Origin: Sodaliphilus pleomorphus
GTDB taxonomy: Bacteria; Bacteroidota; Bacteroidia; Bacteroidales; Muribaculaceae
Reading direction: 5' to 3'
Length of the DNA: 64,000 bases
Assembly: GCF_009676955.1 (NCBI RefSeq)
Contig: NZ_CP045696.1
Span: 124,001 to 188,000, forward strand
The position numbers and the translations under genes were made by a program. Of this stretch, positions 1 to 11,569 are shown in pieces (positions within the stretch are counted from its first letter, which is position 1; every line of letters starts with the position of its first letter). The notes under the pieces were generated by a model, which saw nothing but the letters and a program-made list of their open reading frames with translations, ran no database searches and had not been told where the DNA came from.

Positions 1-1779
1 CTGGCGGCCCGCATGACCGAGGAGGAGAAGGCCGGCAGGGAGCGCATTTCGGTTGACTTCTACCCGGGCCAGACCGTGGGGATGGGCGACCTGCCTCTGC
101 GGGCGGGCGGCGACCTGATGCTGCTGCCGCTCTACAACAGGCTCGGCCTGCCCCGCATGTGCGCCGAGATCAAGAAGGCGAGCAAGGCGAAGTTCGACCT
201 CGACGGGATATTGAGGACGCTGGTCACGGGCCGTCTGCTCTTCCCCTGCTCCAAGCAGAGGACGCTGCGAAAGGCGCAGGGGCTGGTGCGGCCCCCGAAG
301 TTCGGCGAGGCCGACATGTACCGGGCCCTGAGCCTGCTCTCGGGCCACATCGACGACATCCAGGCCGGCGTCTACGCCTGCTCGGCCAGGTTCATGGAAC
401 GCAGGGACAGGGTGATCTACTACGACTGCACCAACTACTACTTCGAGATCGAGGACAACGACAGGGACACGGTGAACATAGAGACCGGCGAGCTCGTGGC
501 CGGGCTGCGCAAGCGCGGCAAGTCGAAAGAGAACCGGCCCAGCCCCATCGTGCAGATGGGCATGTTCATGGACATGGACGGCATCCCGCTGGCCTTTGTG
601 GTCTTCCCGGGCAACGAGTCGGAGCAGGCCACGCTCCAGCCGCTCGAGGATGTGCTGAGGCGCAAGTTCGGCCTGACCGAGTTCGTCGTCTCCACCGACG
701 CCGGCCTGGCCTCGGAGGGCAACCGGCGCTACAACATGGACCAGGGCCGCGACTACATCTGCGTCCAGTCGATCCCCTCGCTGCCCGCCGCCGACCGCCG
801 GGCCGCCGTCGACCCCAGGGGCTGGAGGCTGGGCTACTGCGCCGACGGGGAAAAGGCCAGGCTGCTGCACGAGAAGTACTCCGACGGCGGCCTCTACAAC
901 CTGGACGTGCTGCGCGAGGGCGGCCAGGCTGACAGCTCCCTGCTGCGCCAGACCACATTCTACAAGGAGATACTTGTCGACAAAACCGTGAAATGCCTCA
1001 ACCCGCAGTGGCTCGAGGCCCGCAGGGAGAACCCCGGCGCAACGCCCGTCGACGCCCGGGGGCGACGCATCAGGCAATGGCAAAGCTCCTCCAGGGCCGA
1101 GAGGGTCATCATCACCTACAGCCACGACTTCGCCCTCTTCCTCAGGCACAAGCGCGCCGAGCGCCTCGCGGCGGCCAGGAAGATAGTGGCCAGGGGGCAG
1201 GCCAACCCGCGCCGCTCGCAGCAGTCACCGCTCAACTACATAGAGACCATACACAAGACCGACGACGGACAGACGGCCGTCAAGACCGAGATGGTCATCA
1301 ATGACGACATCCTAGGGCAGGAGGAGAAGCTCGACGGCTTCTACGCCTACGCCACCTCGCTCGACGACGAGGCCGCGTTCGTGCTCAAGGCACGCTCCTT
1401 CCATCACGAGATAGAGCACCTGTTCCGCACCACCAAGACCCACCTCGAGGCCAGACCCGTCTACCTCTCCAGGCAGGACCGCATCCGCTCCCACTTCCTC
1501 GTCTGCTTCCTCGCACTGCTGCTGCTCAAGCTCCTGCAAAAGCAGCTGGCCGACTCGTTCCCCGAGGCCTACAAGGAGCACCCCCTGACCGTCGACCAGC
1601 TGATCGACACTCTCCAGAACCTGCGCTTCGGACAAATCCAGGGACTGGGATACGTGCCCATGTTCCAGCGCACCAGCCTCACCGACCAACTGCAAGAGCT
1701 TGCCGGTGTGGAAGTTAACAAACAGATAATCACAAAAGCAGCGATGAACGCGTTCTACCGAAAGGTTAACAAAGGTTAA
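1..1779 (+). CDS. IS1634-family DDE transposase (5' partial)
   Basis: Transposase that cuts and joins DNA at the ends of its insertion sequence. The reading frame is open from base 1; the first in-frame ATG is at 13, but the codons before it are also open, so the true start may be upstream of the window. Counting from the ATG at 13, the likely catalytic triad is Asp138 (in YYDCTN), Asp229 (in STDAGLAS) and Glu468 (in the HHEIEHLFR helix, followed by LEARPVY). This spacing and the Leu-rich C-terminal helix are typical of IS1634 transposases, about 590 residues long. Codons are very GC-rich in the third position, unlike every neighbour, which points to recent arrival. No frameshift is visible, so the enzyme may be functional. 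Confidence 0.85.
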   Translation: MAARMTEEEKAGRERISVDFYPGQTVGMGDLPLRAGGDLMLLPLYNRLGLPRMCAEIKKASKAKFDLDGILRTLVTGRLLFPCSKQRTLRKAQGLVRPPKFGEADMYRALSLLSGHIDDIQAGVYACSARFMERRDRVIYYDCTNYYFEIEDNDRDTVNIETGELVAGLRKRGKSKENRPSPIVQMGMFMDMDGIPLAFVVFPGNESEQATLQPLEDVLRRKFGLTEFVVSTDAGLASEGNRRYNMDQGRDYICVQSIPSLPAADRRAAVDPRGWRLGYCADGEKARLLHEKYSDGGLYNLDVLREGGQADSSLLRQTTFYKEILVDKTVKCLNPQWLEARRENPGATPVDARGRRIRQWQSSSRAERVIITYSHDFALFLRHKRAERLAAARKIVARGQANPRRSQQSPLNYIETIHKTDDGQTAVKTEMVINDDILGQEEKLDGFYAYATSLDDEAAFVLKARSFHHEIEHLFRTTKTHLEARPVYLSRQDRIRSHFLVCFLALLLLKLLQKQLADSFPEAYKEHPLTVDQLIDTLQNLRFGQIQGLGYVPMFQRTSLTDQLQELAGVEVNKQIITKAAMNAFYRKVNKG

Positions 1780-1800
1780 TCCTTGCAGCACCGAAAAATT
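1..1800. mobile_element. IS1634-type insertion sequence, left part outside window
   Basis: The first 1.8 kb is strikingly GC-rich compared with the following DNA and carries one transposase gene, so it is an insertion sequence. Base composition changes abruptly to AT-rich just after the transposase stop codon at 1779. The left end is outside the window, so the terminal inverted repeats and any target duplication cannot be paired, and the right boundary given here is approximate. Confidence 0.7.
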
Positions 1801-1808
1801 AGCTACAT

Positions 1809-1827
1809 TACTTTACTATGTAAAGTA
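1809..1827. repeat. Perfect 8-bp inverted repeat beside the IS
   Basis: TACTTTAC and its reverse complement GTAAAGTA are separated by three bases, 30 bases after the transposase stop codon. It is AT-rich with no T-tract, so it is a weak terminator candidate; it may be part of the IS right end or of host DNA. Confidence 0.35.
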
Positions 1828-1941
1828 TTGTGTAGTAACACGTTAATACAACAAACTGTCAAATTAGGAAAGATAGAAACTTTTTTTCACATGGCAAAGA
1901 AATAGTTGAATAAAAATCGATTATTCATCTTGGATTTTTTG

Positions 1942-1972
1942 TTGTCCCTTTCAATAAAATTTTATAGCTTTG
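1942..1972 (+). promoter_or_regulatory. Promoter of acyl-CoA synthetase gene
   Basis: A Bacteroidetes-type promoter: TTG at 1942-1944, 20 bases, then TAGCTTTG at 1965-1972, an exact match to TAnnTTTG. The expected leader to the ATG at 2010 is about 30 bases. Confidence 0.7.
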
Positions 1973-2009
1973 TGGAACTAATAAACCACAATTCTATAAC
2001 TGAACAACT

Positions 2010-4070
2010 ATGATTAATCAACAGCTTTTGAAACCACAAAGCATCGTGGTAGTGGGTGGCAGCAACAATGTGCACAAGCCTGGCGGCGCCATCGTGAGAA
2101 ACATCATTCAAGGTGGCTACAAGGGCACCCTGCGCATCATCAACCCCAAAGAAGACGAGGTGCAGGGCATCAAGGTGTTTCACGACGCCCAGGAGATTCC
2201 TCCCACCGACTTGGCCATTCTTGTCGTGGCTGCCAAGTTCTGTCCGGGCTATGTCGACTACCTGGCTGCCGAGAAAAATGTGAAGGCCTTTATCATCATC
2301 TCGGCAGGTTTTGGCGAGGAGACCAAAGAAGGCGCCGCCCTTGAGCAGCACATCCTCGACACTTGCGAGAAATACAAGTGTGCGCTCATAGGACCCAACT
2401 GCATTGGCTTGCTCAACAATTTTCACCACAGCGTTTTCACCAAGCCCATTCCCAAACTTCATCCCCAGGGTGTTGACTTTCTGAGCGGCTCGGGAGCTAC
2501 TGCGGTGTTTATTCTTGAGTCGGCTGTGATCAAGGGCCTGCAATTCAACTCGGTGTGGTCGACTGGCAATGGCAAGCAGATCGGTATTGAAGACGTGCTG
2601 CAGTACATGGACGAGCATTTCGACCCCGACAAGGACTCTAAGGTGAAGTTGCTCTACATCGAGAATATCAATGACCCCGACAAGCTCTTGCTGCACGCCA
2701 GTTCACTCATTCGCAAGGGCTGTCGCATTGCTGCTATCAAGGCAGGTTCGAGCGAGAGCGGCAGTCGTGCAGCATCGTCACACACCGGAGCCATCGCAAG
2801 CAGCGACTCGGCTGTCGAGGCACTCTTCCGCAAGGCTGGCATCGTGCGCTGCTTCTCGCGCGAAGAGCTCACAACGGTGGGCTGCATCTTCACCCTGCCA
2901 CCCATCACGGGCAAAAACATCGCAATCGTCACTCATGCTGGCGGTCCTGGTGTGATGCTCACCGATGCCTTGTCTAAGGGCGGACTCAATGTGCCTAAGC
3001 TCGACGGCCCAGTTGCCGAGGAACTCAAGAGCAAGCTCTTCGCTGGCTCGTCGGTTTCCAATCCCATCGACATTCTTGCCACCGGCACACCCGAGCAGCT
3101 GGGCATCGCCATCGACTACTGCGAGCACAAGTTTAAGGGCATCGATGCCATATGCGTCATCTTCGGCACTCCAGGCCTTGTCAAGCTGTATGAGGCCTAC
3201 GACGTGCTGCACAAGAAAATACTGGAATGCAAGAAGCCGGTTTTCCCCATCCTGCCCTGTCTTAACACGGCTGGTCCCGAGGTGGCCGAATTCCTGGAGA
3301 AAGGCCATGTCAATTTCAGCGACGAGGTGACCCTTGCCACTGCGCTCACACAGGTGATGAAGACGCCACAACCTGCCCCGTCCGAGATTGAGCTTGCAGG
3401 TGTTGATGTGCCCGGCATCAGGAAAATCATCGACGGCATTCACGACAATGGATATATCGCGCCTGGCAAGGTGCGTGAACTGCTGGCTTGTGCCAAAATT
3501 CCGATGGCGCCCGAGATGGTGAGCGATTCCAAAGAGAAGCTCATCGCTTTTGCCGAGGAGATAGGCTATCCCATCGTAGCCAAGGTCGTAGGGCCTGTTC
3601 ACAAGAGCGATGTGGGTGGTGTGGCACTAAACATACGCAGCGCTAAACATCTGGAACTGGAGTTTGACCGCATGATGAAAATCAAGGATGCTCGTGCCAT
3701 CATGGTGCAGAAGATGCTCAAGGGAACCGAACTCTTCATCGGAGCCAAGTATGAGCCACGCTTTGGCCACGTGGTGCTGTGCGGCCTTGGAGGCATCTTT
3801 GTTGAGGTGCTCAAAGACGTGTCGAGCGGCCTGGCCCCACTCAGCTATGCCGAGGCCGAGTCAATGATCCACTCTCTAAGGGCCTACAAAATCATAGAAG
3901 GCACTCGTGGGCAAAAGGGTATCAACCAAAAGCGCTATGCCGAGATTATCGTGCGCCTGTCGACGCTGTTGCGGTTTGCCACCGAAATCAAAGAGATGGA
4001 TATCAACCCACTGCTGGCCGACGAGAACGATGTGGTCGCTGTAGATGCTCGCATCCTGGTTGAGAAATAA
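2010..4070 (+). CDS. Acetate--CoA ligase (ADP-forming), fused alpha and beta subunits
   Basis: NDP-forming acyl-CoA synthetase: converts acetyl-CoA (or another acyl-CoA), ADP and phosphate to the acid, CoA and ATP, giving ATP at the end of fermentation in the cytoplasm. The 686 residues hold, in order, a CoA-binding Rossmann domain (about 5-135, VVVGGSNNVHKPGG), a succinyl-CoA-ligase-like domain (about 145-290), a further CoA-ligase domain with the likely phosphohistidine loop at SSHTGAIA (about 257), and an ATP-grasp domain (about 480-686, with YPIVAKVVGPVHKSDVGGV). This is the usual alpha-beta fusion. It has its own promoter and converges on the ABC-F gene with only 11 bases between stop codons. 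The substrate preference (acetyl versus branched or aryl acyl groups) cannot be told from sequence. Confidence 0.87.
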   Translation: MINQQLLKPQSIVVVGGSNNVHKPGGAIVRNIIQGGYKGTLRIINPKEDEVQGIKVFHDAQEIPPTDLAILVVAAKFCPGYVDYLAAEKNVKAFIIISAGFGEETKEGAALEQHILDTCEKYKCALIGPNCIGLLNNFHHSVFTKPIPKLHPQGVDFLSGSGATAVFILESAVIKGLQFNSVWSTGNGKQIGIEDVLQYMDEHFDPDKDSKVKLLYIENINDPDKLLLHASSLIRKGCRIAAIKAGSSESGSRAASSHTGAIASSDSAVEALFRKAGIVRCFSREELTTVGCIFTLPPITGKNIAIVTHAGGPGVMLTDALSKGGLNVPKLDGPVAEELKSKLFAGSSVSNPIDILATGTPEQLGIAIDYCEHKFKGIDAICVIFGTPGLVKLYEAYDVLHKKILECKKPVFPILPCLNTAGPEVAEFLEKGHVNFSDEVTLATALTQVMKTPQPAPSEIELAGVDVPGIRKIIDGIHDNGYIAPGKVRELLACAKIPMAPEMVSDSKEKLIAFAEEIGYPIVAKVVGPVHKSDVGGVALNIRSAKHLELEFDRMMKIKDARAIMVQKMLKGTELFIGAKYEPRFGHVVLCGLGGIFVEVLKDVSSGLAPLSYAEAESMIHSLRAYKIIEGTRGQKGINQKRYAEIIVRLSTLLRFATEIKEMDINPLLADENDVVAVDARILVEK

Positions 4071-4081
4071 GGCTGAAGCCA

Positions 4082-5959
4082 CTACTTCTCATCCTTCTCA
4101 CTCAACTCGAGCCATCTGAGCTCTTTTTCGTCAATCAAATTTTTCACTTCTTCATAGCGGGCTGCCTTGCTGGCAATGTCATCAATGGCAGCACCGCTAT
4201 CGAAGAGTGTTTCCAGCTCTCTTTTCTCCTTGTTGAGGCTTTCAAGCTCTTGCGTGAGTGCTTCGAGCTCTTTCTTCTCTTTATAGGTGAGGCGATTGCT
4301 GTTGTCGTGCGTGTTGGCCCGCTGTGGCTTGGCCTTGACAGTTGTGGCCGGCCTGGCAGCTGTGGCAGCGGCTTTCTCGTGATATTCTTTCCATGCACGG
4401 TACTCACTATAGTTGCCCGGAAAATCCTTGATCACGCCATTGCCCATAAACACAAAGGTGTGGTCGACCACACGGTCCATGAAAAACCGGTCGTGGCTCA
4501 CCACAATCAAGCACCCGTTGAACCGTGAGAGGTAATCCTCGAGAATCTCGAGGGTGGGAATGTCGAGGTCGTTGGTGGGCTCGTCGAGTATCAGGAAATT
4601 GGGCTTCTGCAACAGTACCGTAGCAAGATATAGCCTGCGTTTCTCCCCTCCGCTCAATTTCTCGATTAGCTTTTGCTGATCGGCAGGTGTGAACAAAAAC
4701 AGTTGCAGGAATTGTGACGCCGTGTAATGGGTCTTCTCGTCGAAATAGATGTACTCGGCCACATCACGCACGGCATCGATCACTTTTTTCCCCTCGTCAA
4801 AGTTGATTCCATCCTGGCTGTAGTAGCCGAATTTCACTGTGGTGCCTATTTCAAAGTTGCCGCTGTCGGGCTGCAGCTTGTCGAGCAGCAGCTTGATAAA
4901 GGTTGACTTCCCCACCCCATTGTCGCCCACAATGCCCAGTTTCTCATAGCGGGCAAATGTGTAGTTGAAATCGTTGAGTATCACCTTGTCGCCAAATCGC
5001 TTGCTCACATGGTGGGCGATAAAAATCTTGTTGCCTATGTAGCCTGCCTTCACGTTGAGCTTCACGTTGCCCTCATCGCGTCGCACTTGGGCGCGCTCGC
5101 GCAAGTCGTAGAACGCATCGATGCGGTACTGCGCCTTGTGGGCACGTGCTTGCGGCTGGCGCCGCATCCACTCCAGTTCGGTTCTCAACAGGTTGCGGGC
5201 TTTGTCGACAGCCGCATTTTGGGCGTCGATGCGCTCGGCACGCTTTTCAAGATAATAATTGTAATTGCCACTGTAGCTGTAGATGCCCGCCTGGTCGAGT
5301 TCCAATATTTTGGTGCATATCTTGTCGAGGAAATAGCGGTCGTGCGTCACCATCAATATGGTCATGTGGCTCCGGGTCAAGTAGTCCTCGAGCCACTCTA
5401 TCATGTCGATGTCGAGGTGATTGGTAGGCTCGTCGAGCATCAGGAATTGTGGCTCGTCGATCAATATCTTGGCCAGTGCCACCCGTTTTATCTGTCCACC
5501 CGAGAGCTGCGACACAGGCTGGTCGATGTCGTCGATTTTGAGTTGAGACAAAATCTGCTTGAAGCGATCCTCATAGTCCCAGGCTCCTGCGTTGTCCATT
5601 GCCTGGATTGCAGTGGTCATCAGCTCATTGCCGCCATGCTTTATGGCCTCCTCATAGTGCTTCACTGCAATACTCCTTGCATCGTCGCCCGTGAGACAGG
5701 TGTCGATGACCGTGCGGCTGCCGTCGAAGGTTGGCATCTGTTTCAAGTAGCCCACCCGCAGCCCGTTGCGAAAGATTACCGTGCCGTCATCTTGGTCGGC
5801 CTCACCAGCAATGATGCTCAGCAGGGTCGACTTCCCCGAGCCGTTTTTAGCAATTAAACCAATCTTTTCTCCCTCATTCACGCCGAAAGTGACGTGCTGA
5901 AACAGTGTGTCATACCCCCACGATTTACTCAGGTTCTCAACTTGCAAGTAACTTTCCAT
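4082..5959 (-). CDS. ABC-F family ATPase, Uup-like
   Basis: Soluble ABC-F protein with two ABC ATPase domains and no membrane segment; the family acts on ribosomes or on stalled nucleic-acid structures. Both nucleotide sites look intact: Walker A AKNGSGKST (about residue 38) with signature QLSGGQIKR, and second Walker A GDNGVGKST (about 350) with signature KLSGGEKRR. The linker between them (about 240-310, rich in Arg and Lys) is the P-site-tRNA-interacting region of the family. The C-terminal 90 residues are a charged Lys/Glu coiled coil, as in Uup, which favours Uup over EttA. The start at 5959 (MESYLQVENLSKSW) fits the usual first beta strand. A promoter lies at 6027-6057. Confidence 0.87.
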   Translation of the reverse strand: MESYLQVENLSKSWGYDTLFQHVTFGVNEGEKIGLIAKNGSGKSTLLSIIAGEADQDDGTVIFRNGLRVGYLKQMPTFDGSRTVIDTCLTGDDARSIAVKHYEEAIKHGGNELMTTAIQAMDNAGAWDYEDRFKQILSQLKIDDIDQPVSQLSGGQIKRVALAKILIDEPQFLMLDEPTNHLDIDMIEWLEDYLTRSHMTILMVTHDRYFLDKICTKILELDQAGIYSYSGNYNYYLEKRAERIDAQNAAVDKARNLLRTELEWMRRQPQARAHKAQYRIDAFYDLRERAQVRRDEGNVKLNVKAGYIGNKIFIAHHVSKRFGDKVILNDFNYTFARYEKLGIVGDNGVGKSTFIKLLLDKLQPDSGNFEIGTTVKFGYYSQDGINFDEGKKVIDAVRDVAEYIYFDEKTHYTASQFLQLFLFTPADQQKLIEKLSGGEKRRLYLATVLLQKPNFLILDEPTNDLDIPTLEILEDYLSRFNGCLIVVSHDRFFMDRVVDHTFVFMGNGVIKDFPGNYSEYRAWKEYHEKAAATAARPATTVKAKPQRANTHDNSNRLTYKEKKELEALTQELESLNKEKRELETLFDSGAAIDDIASKAARYEEVKNLIDEKELRWLELSEKDEK

Positions 5960-6026
5960 CTCAATATTGTTTAGAGCGGTGCAATTGCAGCTCCTTGTTT
6001 AACTCTGCATTTACTTTTACCTGCCA

Positions 6027-6057
6027 CAAAATTAAACGAAATAATCCATTCTTTCAA
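6027..6057 (-). promoter_or_regulatory. Promoter of ABC-F gene
   Basis: On the minus strand, TTG (plus CAA at 6055-6057), 20 bases, then TAATTTTG (plus CAAAATTA at 6027-6034). The leader to the start codon at 5959 is about 60 bases. A second TAATTTTG lies at 6104-6111 inside the 16-bp palindrome AAAATTAGCTAATTTT (6105-6120), without an obvious -33 element. Confidence 0.65.
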
Positions 6058-6117
6058 CAGTGCCATGCAGGAAATGTGATTATGTAGAGTCAAGTGGCAA
6101 GTGCAAAATTAGCTAAT

Positions 6118-6290
6118 TTTCGCCTCTCTCCGGGTCATAGATCACAACGCTTCCGTCGTCGCTCTCCTGCACATGCTGCTCACCCATGTCGCGTAAACCG
6201 TTGATTCCTTTCTGTGACGTGCATCTACACCCACCTCGCACGAAAGGGTTATTTGGCCACCTGAAAATATCCAAACTTCAGTAGATAAAA
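6118..6290 (-). other. Possible coding remnant or small ORF
   Basis: In the 408-base gap between the ABC-F start and the end of ppdK, one minus-strand frame is open for about 55 codons and ends at a TAG immediately before the TAATTTTG box at 6104-6111. Its last 24 codons begin with ATG and encode a peptide ending SDDGSVVIYDPERGEN, which reads like real protein. I do not recognise a family. It could be the 3' remnant of a lost gene or a short protein gene. It lies beyond the ppdK terminator. Confidence 0.25.
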
Positions 6291-6331
6291 AACAGAGGCT
6301 GCCCCGTAAACCGTTATTACGACACAGCCTC
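6281..6331 (-). terminator. Rho-independent terminator of ppdK
   Basis: Read on the minus strand, GAGGCTG pairs with CAGCCTC across a 23-base loop (arms at plus 6325-6331 and 6295-6301) and is followed by TGTTTTTTATC. It lies 37 bases after the ppdK stop codon. Confidence 0.8.
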
Positions 6332-6367
6332 CTGATAAGTTGAGGTATTATTTTATTTTGCCTTGTC

Positions 6368-9082
<2,715 letters not shown>

Positions 9083-9447
9083 CAATAATTTTGGTTTTAT
9101 ATTATTATAAATTAAATACTTGAAAATCAAAATGCGAGCCTTAGCTCTGTCAATAGCCATGACATCCGTCTTAAGCTATTGAGACATACAAACTCATTTT
9201 CAAGGTGCGAATTTACTCAAAAATAGTGAAAAAACCTTACACGGCAGTTGTGAAATAACACATATTAATGATAAATGTGCAACTTGTGCCCGTTTATTAA
9301 AAAAATGAAATAAAGTATTACAATTGGTTTAATGAGCAAGATTCACGCTCTCGCGCTTATGTCGCATGCCGAGCAACAATTGCGCGTGAAGTGCACATCG
9401 ATGCCCAAAAAAAATTGTAAAATGTTGACCTTTCACGCCTTTGGCAC
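9083..9447. other. Divergent intergenic region, ppdK / rpsF
   Basis: AT-rich spacer between the divergent ppdK and rpsF genes. Apart from the rpsF promoter that follows it, I see no coding frame, repeat or perfect TAnnTTTG box on the minus strand that would obviously drive ppdK. Confidence 0.5.
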
Positions 9448-9478
9448 TTGCACGAGCAAAAAATAATTAGTAATTTTG
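9448..9478 (+). promoter_or_regulatory. Promoter of rpsF operon
   Basis: TTG at 9448-9450, 20 bases, then TAATTTTG at 9471-9478. The predicted leader is about 45 bases and carries a small hairpin at 9482-9499. Confidence 0.75.
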
Positions 9479-9479
9479 C

Positions 9480-9499
9480 ACCGCTTTTTGTAAAAAAGC
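9480..9499 (+). promoter_or_regulatory. Leader hairpin, candidate S6:S18 autoregulatory site
   Basis: Between the -7 box and the rpsF start, ACCGCTTTTTG is followed by TAAAAAAGC, so GCTTTTT and AAAAAGC can form a stem preceded by CCG. In many bacteria the S6:S18 heterodimer binds a leader hairpin with a CCG motif and represses the operon. The match here is only the hairpin position and the CCG, so this is a tentative call. Confidence 0.3.
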
Positions 9500-9530
9500 A
9501 AATTATTAATTTCAAAACCAACAAAGTAAT

Positions 9531-9947
9531 ATGAATCATTACGAAACCGTTTTCATTTTAACTCCCGTTTTATCTGAGCCTCAGATGAAGGAAGCGGTAG
9601 AAAAATTCAAGACAGTGCTCACCAGCAATGGTGCAACCGTTGTCAACGAAGAGAATTGGGGTATGCGCAAGCTGGCCTATCCCATCCAAAAGAAGACCAC
9701 TGGCTTCTACACCCTCCTGGAATTTGATGGAGAGCCCACTATCGTGAACAAGCTGGAAACCGCTTACCGCCGCGATGAGAAAGTGCTCCGTTTCTTGACC
9801 TTCCGTCTCGACAAGTATGCCGAGGAGTATGCTATCAAGCGTCGCAGCTTGAAGAAAACTGCAAAAGAAGAAAAGGCTGCCGAGCCCGCAGCAGAGGCTG
9901 CCCCCGCTACCGAGCCCGCTAAAGAAGAAACCAAAAAAGAAGACTAA
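9531..9947 (+). CDS. rpsF: 30S ribosomal protein S6
   Basis: S6 binds 16S rRNA as a heterodimer with S18 in the platform of the small subunit. The first 100 residues match the family ([15 protein letters not shown] at the start, [18 protein letters not shown] near 47, and the [15 protein letters not shown] segment). The last 35 residues are a low-complexity tail of Ala, Glu, Lys and Pro, longer than in E. coli but common in Bacteroidales. First gene of rpsF-rpsR-rplI; ssb is not in this operon. rpsR starts 20 bases after the stop codon. Confidence 0.96.
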   Translation: MNHYETVFILTPVLSEPQMKEAVEKFKTVLTSNGATVVNEENWGMRKLAYPIQKKTTGFYTLLEFDGEPTIVNKLETAYRRDEKVLRFLTFRLDKYAEEYAIKRRSLKKTAKEEKAAEPAAEAAPATEPAKEETKKED

Positions 9948-9967
9948 AGAAAAAGGAGATTTAACTT

Positions 9968-10237
9968 ATGGCACAGACTCAATCAGAAATTCGTTACCTG
10001 ACTCCACTGTCGGTTGACACCAAAAAGAAAAAATATTGCCGTTTCAAGAGAAGCGGTATCAAGTATATCGACTATAAGGATCCTGAGTTCCTGAAGAAAT
10101 TCTTGAACGAGCAGGGCAAAATCCTTCCTCGTCGCATCACCGGTACTTCGCTGAAGTTCCAAAGAAGAGTAGCCAAGGCTGTGAAGCGTGCACGCCACTT
10201 GGCTTTGCTTCCATATGTTACCGATTTGATGAAATAA
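9968..10237 (+). CDS. rpsR: 30S ribosomal protein S18
   Basis: Partner of S6 in the platform of the 30S subunit. The 89 residues contain the family core [21 protein letters not shown], then the basic segment [20 protein letters not shown] and a C-terminal helix with HLALLPYV. Length is slightly above E. coli S18 because of a short N-terminal extension. An AAGGAG-like sequence lies just before the ATG. Central gene of the operon; rplI follows after 28 bases. Confidence 0.96.
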   Translation: MAQTQSEIRYLTPLSVDTKKKKYCRFKRSGIKYIDYKDPEFLKKFLNEQGKILPRRITGTSLKFQRRVAKAVKRARHLALLPYVTDLMK

Positions 10238-10265
10238 TTTTTAAACAAGGAAGGAAAAGTAAATT

Positions 10266-10709
10266 ATGAAAATTATATTGAAAGAAGATATCACCAACCT
10301 TGGATACAAGGATGATGTTGTAGAAGTGAAGAACGGTTACGGCCGCAATTACCTCATTCCCCAGGGCAAAGCTGTCATCGCCAGCGAGTCGGCACTGAAA
10401 GTGCTTGCCGAGAACCAGCGCCAGCGTGCTCACAAGCTGGCCAAGATCAAGGCCGATGCCGAGGCAGTGGCCAAGACACTGGAAGGCGTGGCTCTCACTA
10501 TCGGCGCCAAGGTGAGCTCGACCGGCACAATCTTTGGTTCGGTCACTCCTATCCAGATTGCCGACGCACTTGCCAAAGAGGGTCATGAGATCGACCGTAA
10601 GCTCATCAGCATCAAGGGTGCTGTGAAGGAAGTTGGCAAGTATGAGGCCGTGGTGAAGTTGCACAAGGAAGTGCAAGTCACTATCCCCTTTGAGGTAGTT
10701 GCCGAATAA
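10266..10709 (+). CDS. rplI: 50S ribosomal protein L9
   Basis: Binds domain V of 23S rRNA near the L1 stalk and helps keep frame. The 147 residues show the N-terminal RNA-binding domain ([36 protein letters not shown], about 1-40), the long connecting helix (about 42-75), and the C-terminal domain (about 76-147, ending with VVAE). Normal family length. Last gene of the operon, followed by a strong terminator. Confidence 0.96.
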   Translation: MKIILKEDITNLGYKDDVVEVKNGYGRNYLIPQGKAVIASESALKVLAENQRQRAHKLAKIKADAEAVAKTLEGVALTIGAKVSSTGTIFGSVTPIQIADALAKEGHEIDRKLISIKGAVKEVGKYEAVVKLHKEVQVTIPFEVVAE

Positions 10710-10736
10710 CGAGGATCTCAATCCATCTACCATATA

Positions 10737-10777
10737 AAGAACACTGGTCATGTGGCCAGTGTTCTTGTTGTTTTATA
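10737..10777 (+). terminator. Rho-independent terminator of rpsF-rpsR-rplI
   Basis: AAGAACACTGG (10737-10747) pairs with CCAGTGTTCTT (10756-10766), extended by partly paired loop bases, and is followed by GTTGTTTTAT. Confidence 0.85.
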
Positions 10778-10802
10778 GGTTGTGCAAGTGCTTAGTAAGC
10801 CG

Positions 10803-11444
10803 TCAACGCTTGATGAGCAATTGCACGTAATGAGCCGAATCCAAATCGGCACCATACTGGTCGCGATACAGTGCCCCCACCACATCGGTACGCTTGACAA
10901 GATGCAGCGTCATCGCCTGCAACGAGTTGTGAAGTCGGTCGTTGCGCATGAGCAGCCAGGCTTCACGCCCTGGTGTGAGTGTGCTGTCGGCAAGAGAGCG
11001 GGCATAGGAGGCTCTTACCGAGTCGGCAAGAGCAATGAGCCGGCCTCGACGCCGCACATGAGAGAAATACTCGTGATTGACTTTTCCGCCCCACACTATG
11101 ATACGCTGGCGATCAATAGTGATGCTTGTGGTGCATGGCTCGAGAATGAAATAAAACGGCTTGCTTGCACGATTGAGCTTGAGCATGGCAATGCGCGGCG
11201 AGTCAATCTGCCCCTTGAATGAGGCTTTGCCATTCTTGAGCCGGCGATGGCCCAAACTGCGCAACGCGTTGTAGGCAGGTTCAACCACAACAAGCGACAC
11301 GCTATCGCACTTCAAGCTGTCGACTTCGATTGCTACCACATAGTCGCCTTGCTCGGTACCGACGCCTGTCGAGTCACACGATGCCAGCGACAGCATCAAT
11401 GCCCAAAGGGGGAGTAGGCAATGTGTGAGAAATTTCTTTTTCAT
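10803..11444 (-). CDS. Lipoprotein, DUF4369-like
   Basis: Function unknown. The start at 11444 gives MKKKFLTHCLLPLWALMLS followed by LASC, a lipoprotein signal with Cys at about residue 23; upstream in-frame Met codons would bury this signal and were not used. The next 90 residues (about 30-125) are beta-rich with the pattern VVAIEVDSLKCDSVSLVVVEP and FKGQIDSPRIAMLKL, like the DUF4369 domain found at the N terminus of many Bacteroidetes thioredoxin-like lipoproteins. No thioredoxin CxxC motif follows; the C-terminal part is helical and Arg-rich. A TAATTTTG box on the minus strand (11453-11460) sits only nine bases from the ATG, with no clear -33 element. Confidence 0.65.
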   Translation of the reverse strand: MKKKFLTHCLLPLWALMLSLASCDSTGVGTEQGDYVVAIEVDSLKCDSVSLVVVEPAYNALRSLGHRRLKNGKASFKGQIDSPRIAMLKLNRASKPFYFILEPCTTSITIDRQRIIVWGGKVNHEYFSHVRRRGRLIALADSVRASYARSLADSTLTPGREAWLLMRNDRLHNSLQAMTLHLVKRTDVVGALYRDQYGADLDSAHYVQLLIKR

Positions 11445-11498
11445 CGATTTTGCAAAATTAGCGATTTTATCAATGATAGAATAAAAAAACGGCATGAT

Positions 11499-11529
11499 TT
11501 TGGCGTACTAAAAAAAATGTCTATATTTG
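11499..11529 (+). promoter_or_regulatory. Promoter of ssrA
   Basis: TTTG at 11499-11502, 19 bases, then TATATTTG at 11522-11529, a perfect Bacteroidetes promoter. The mature RNA start lies about 40 bases downstream, so a short 5' leader is removed by processing. Confidence 0.75.
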
Positions 11530-11569
11530 CACTCACTTATTGTGCCGATAAAGACGACACGTCTAAAAA

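Noticed and set aside
5009..5857. Long plus-strand open frame (282 codons) inside the ABC-F gene
   Set aside because: It lies antisense to a gene with clear Walker and signature motifs and has no recognisable domain; a composition shadow.
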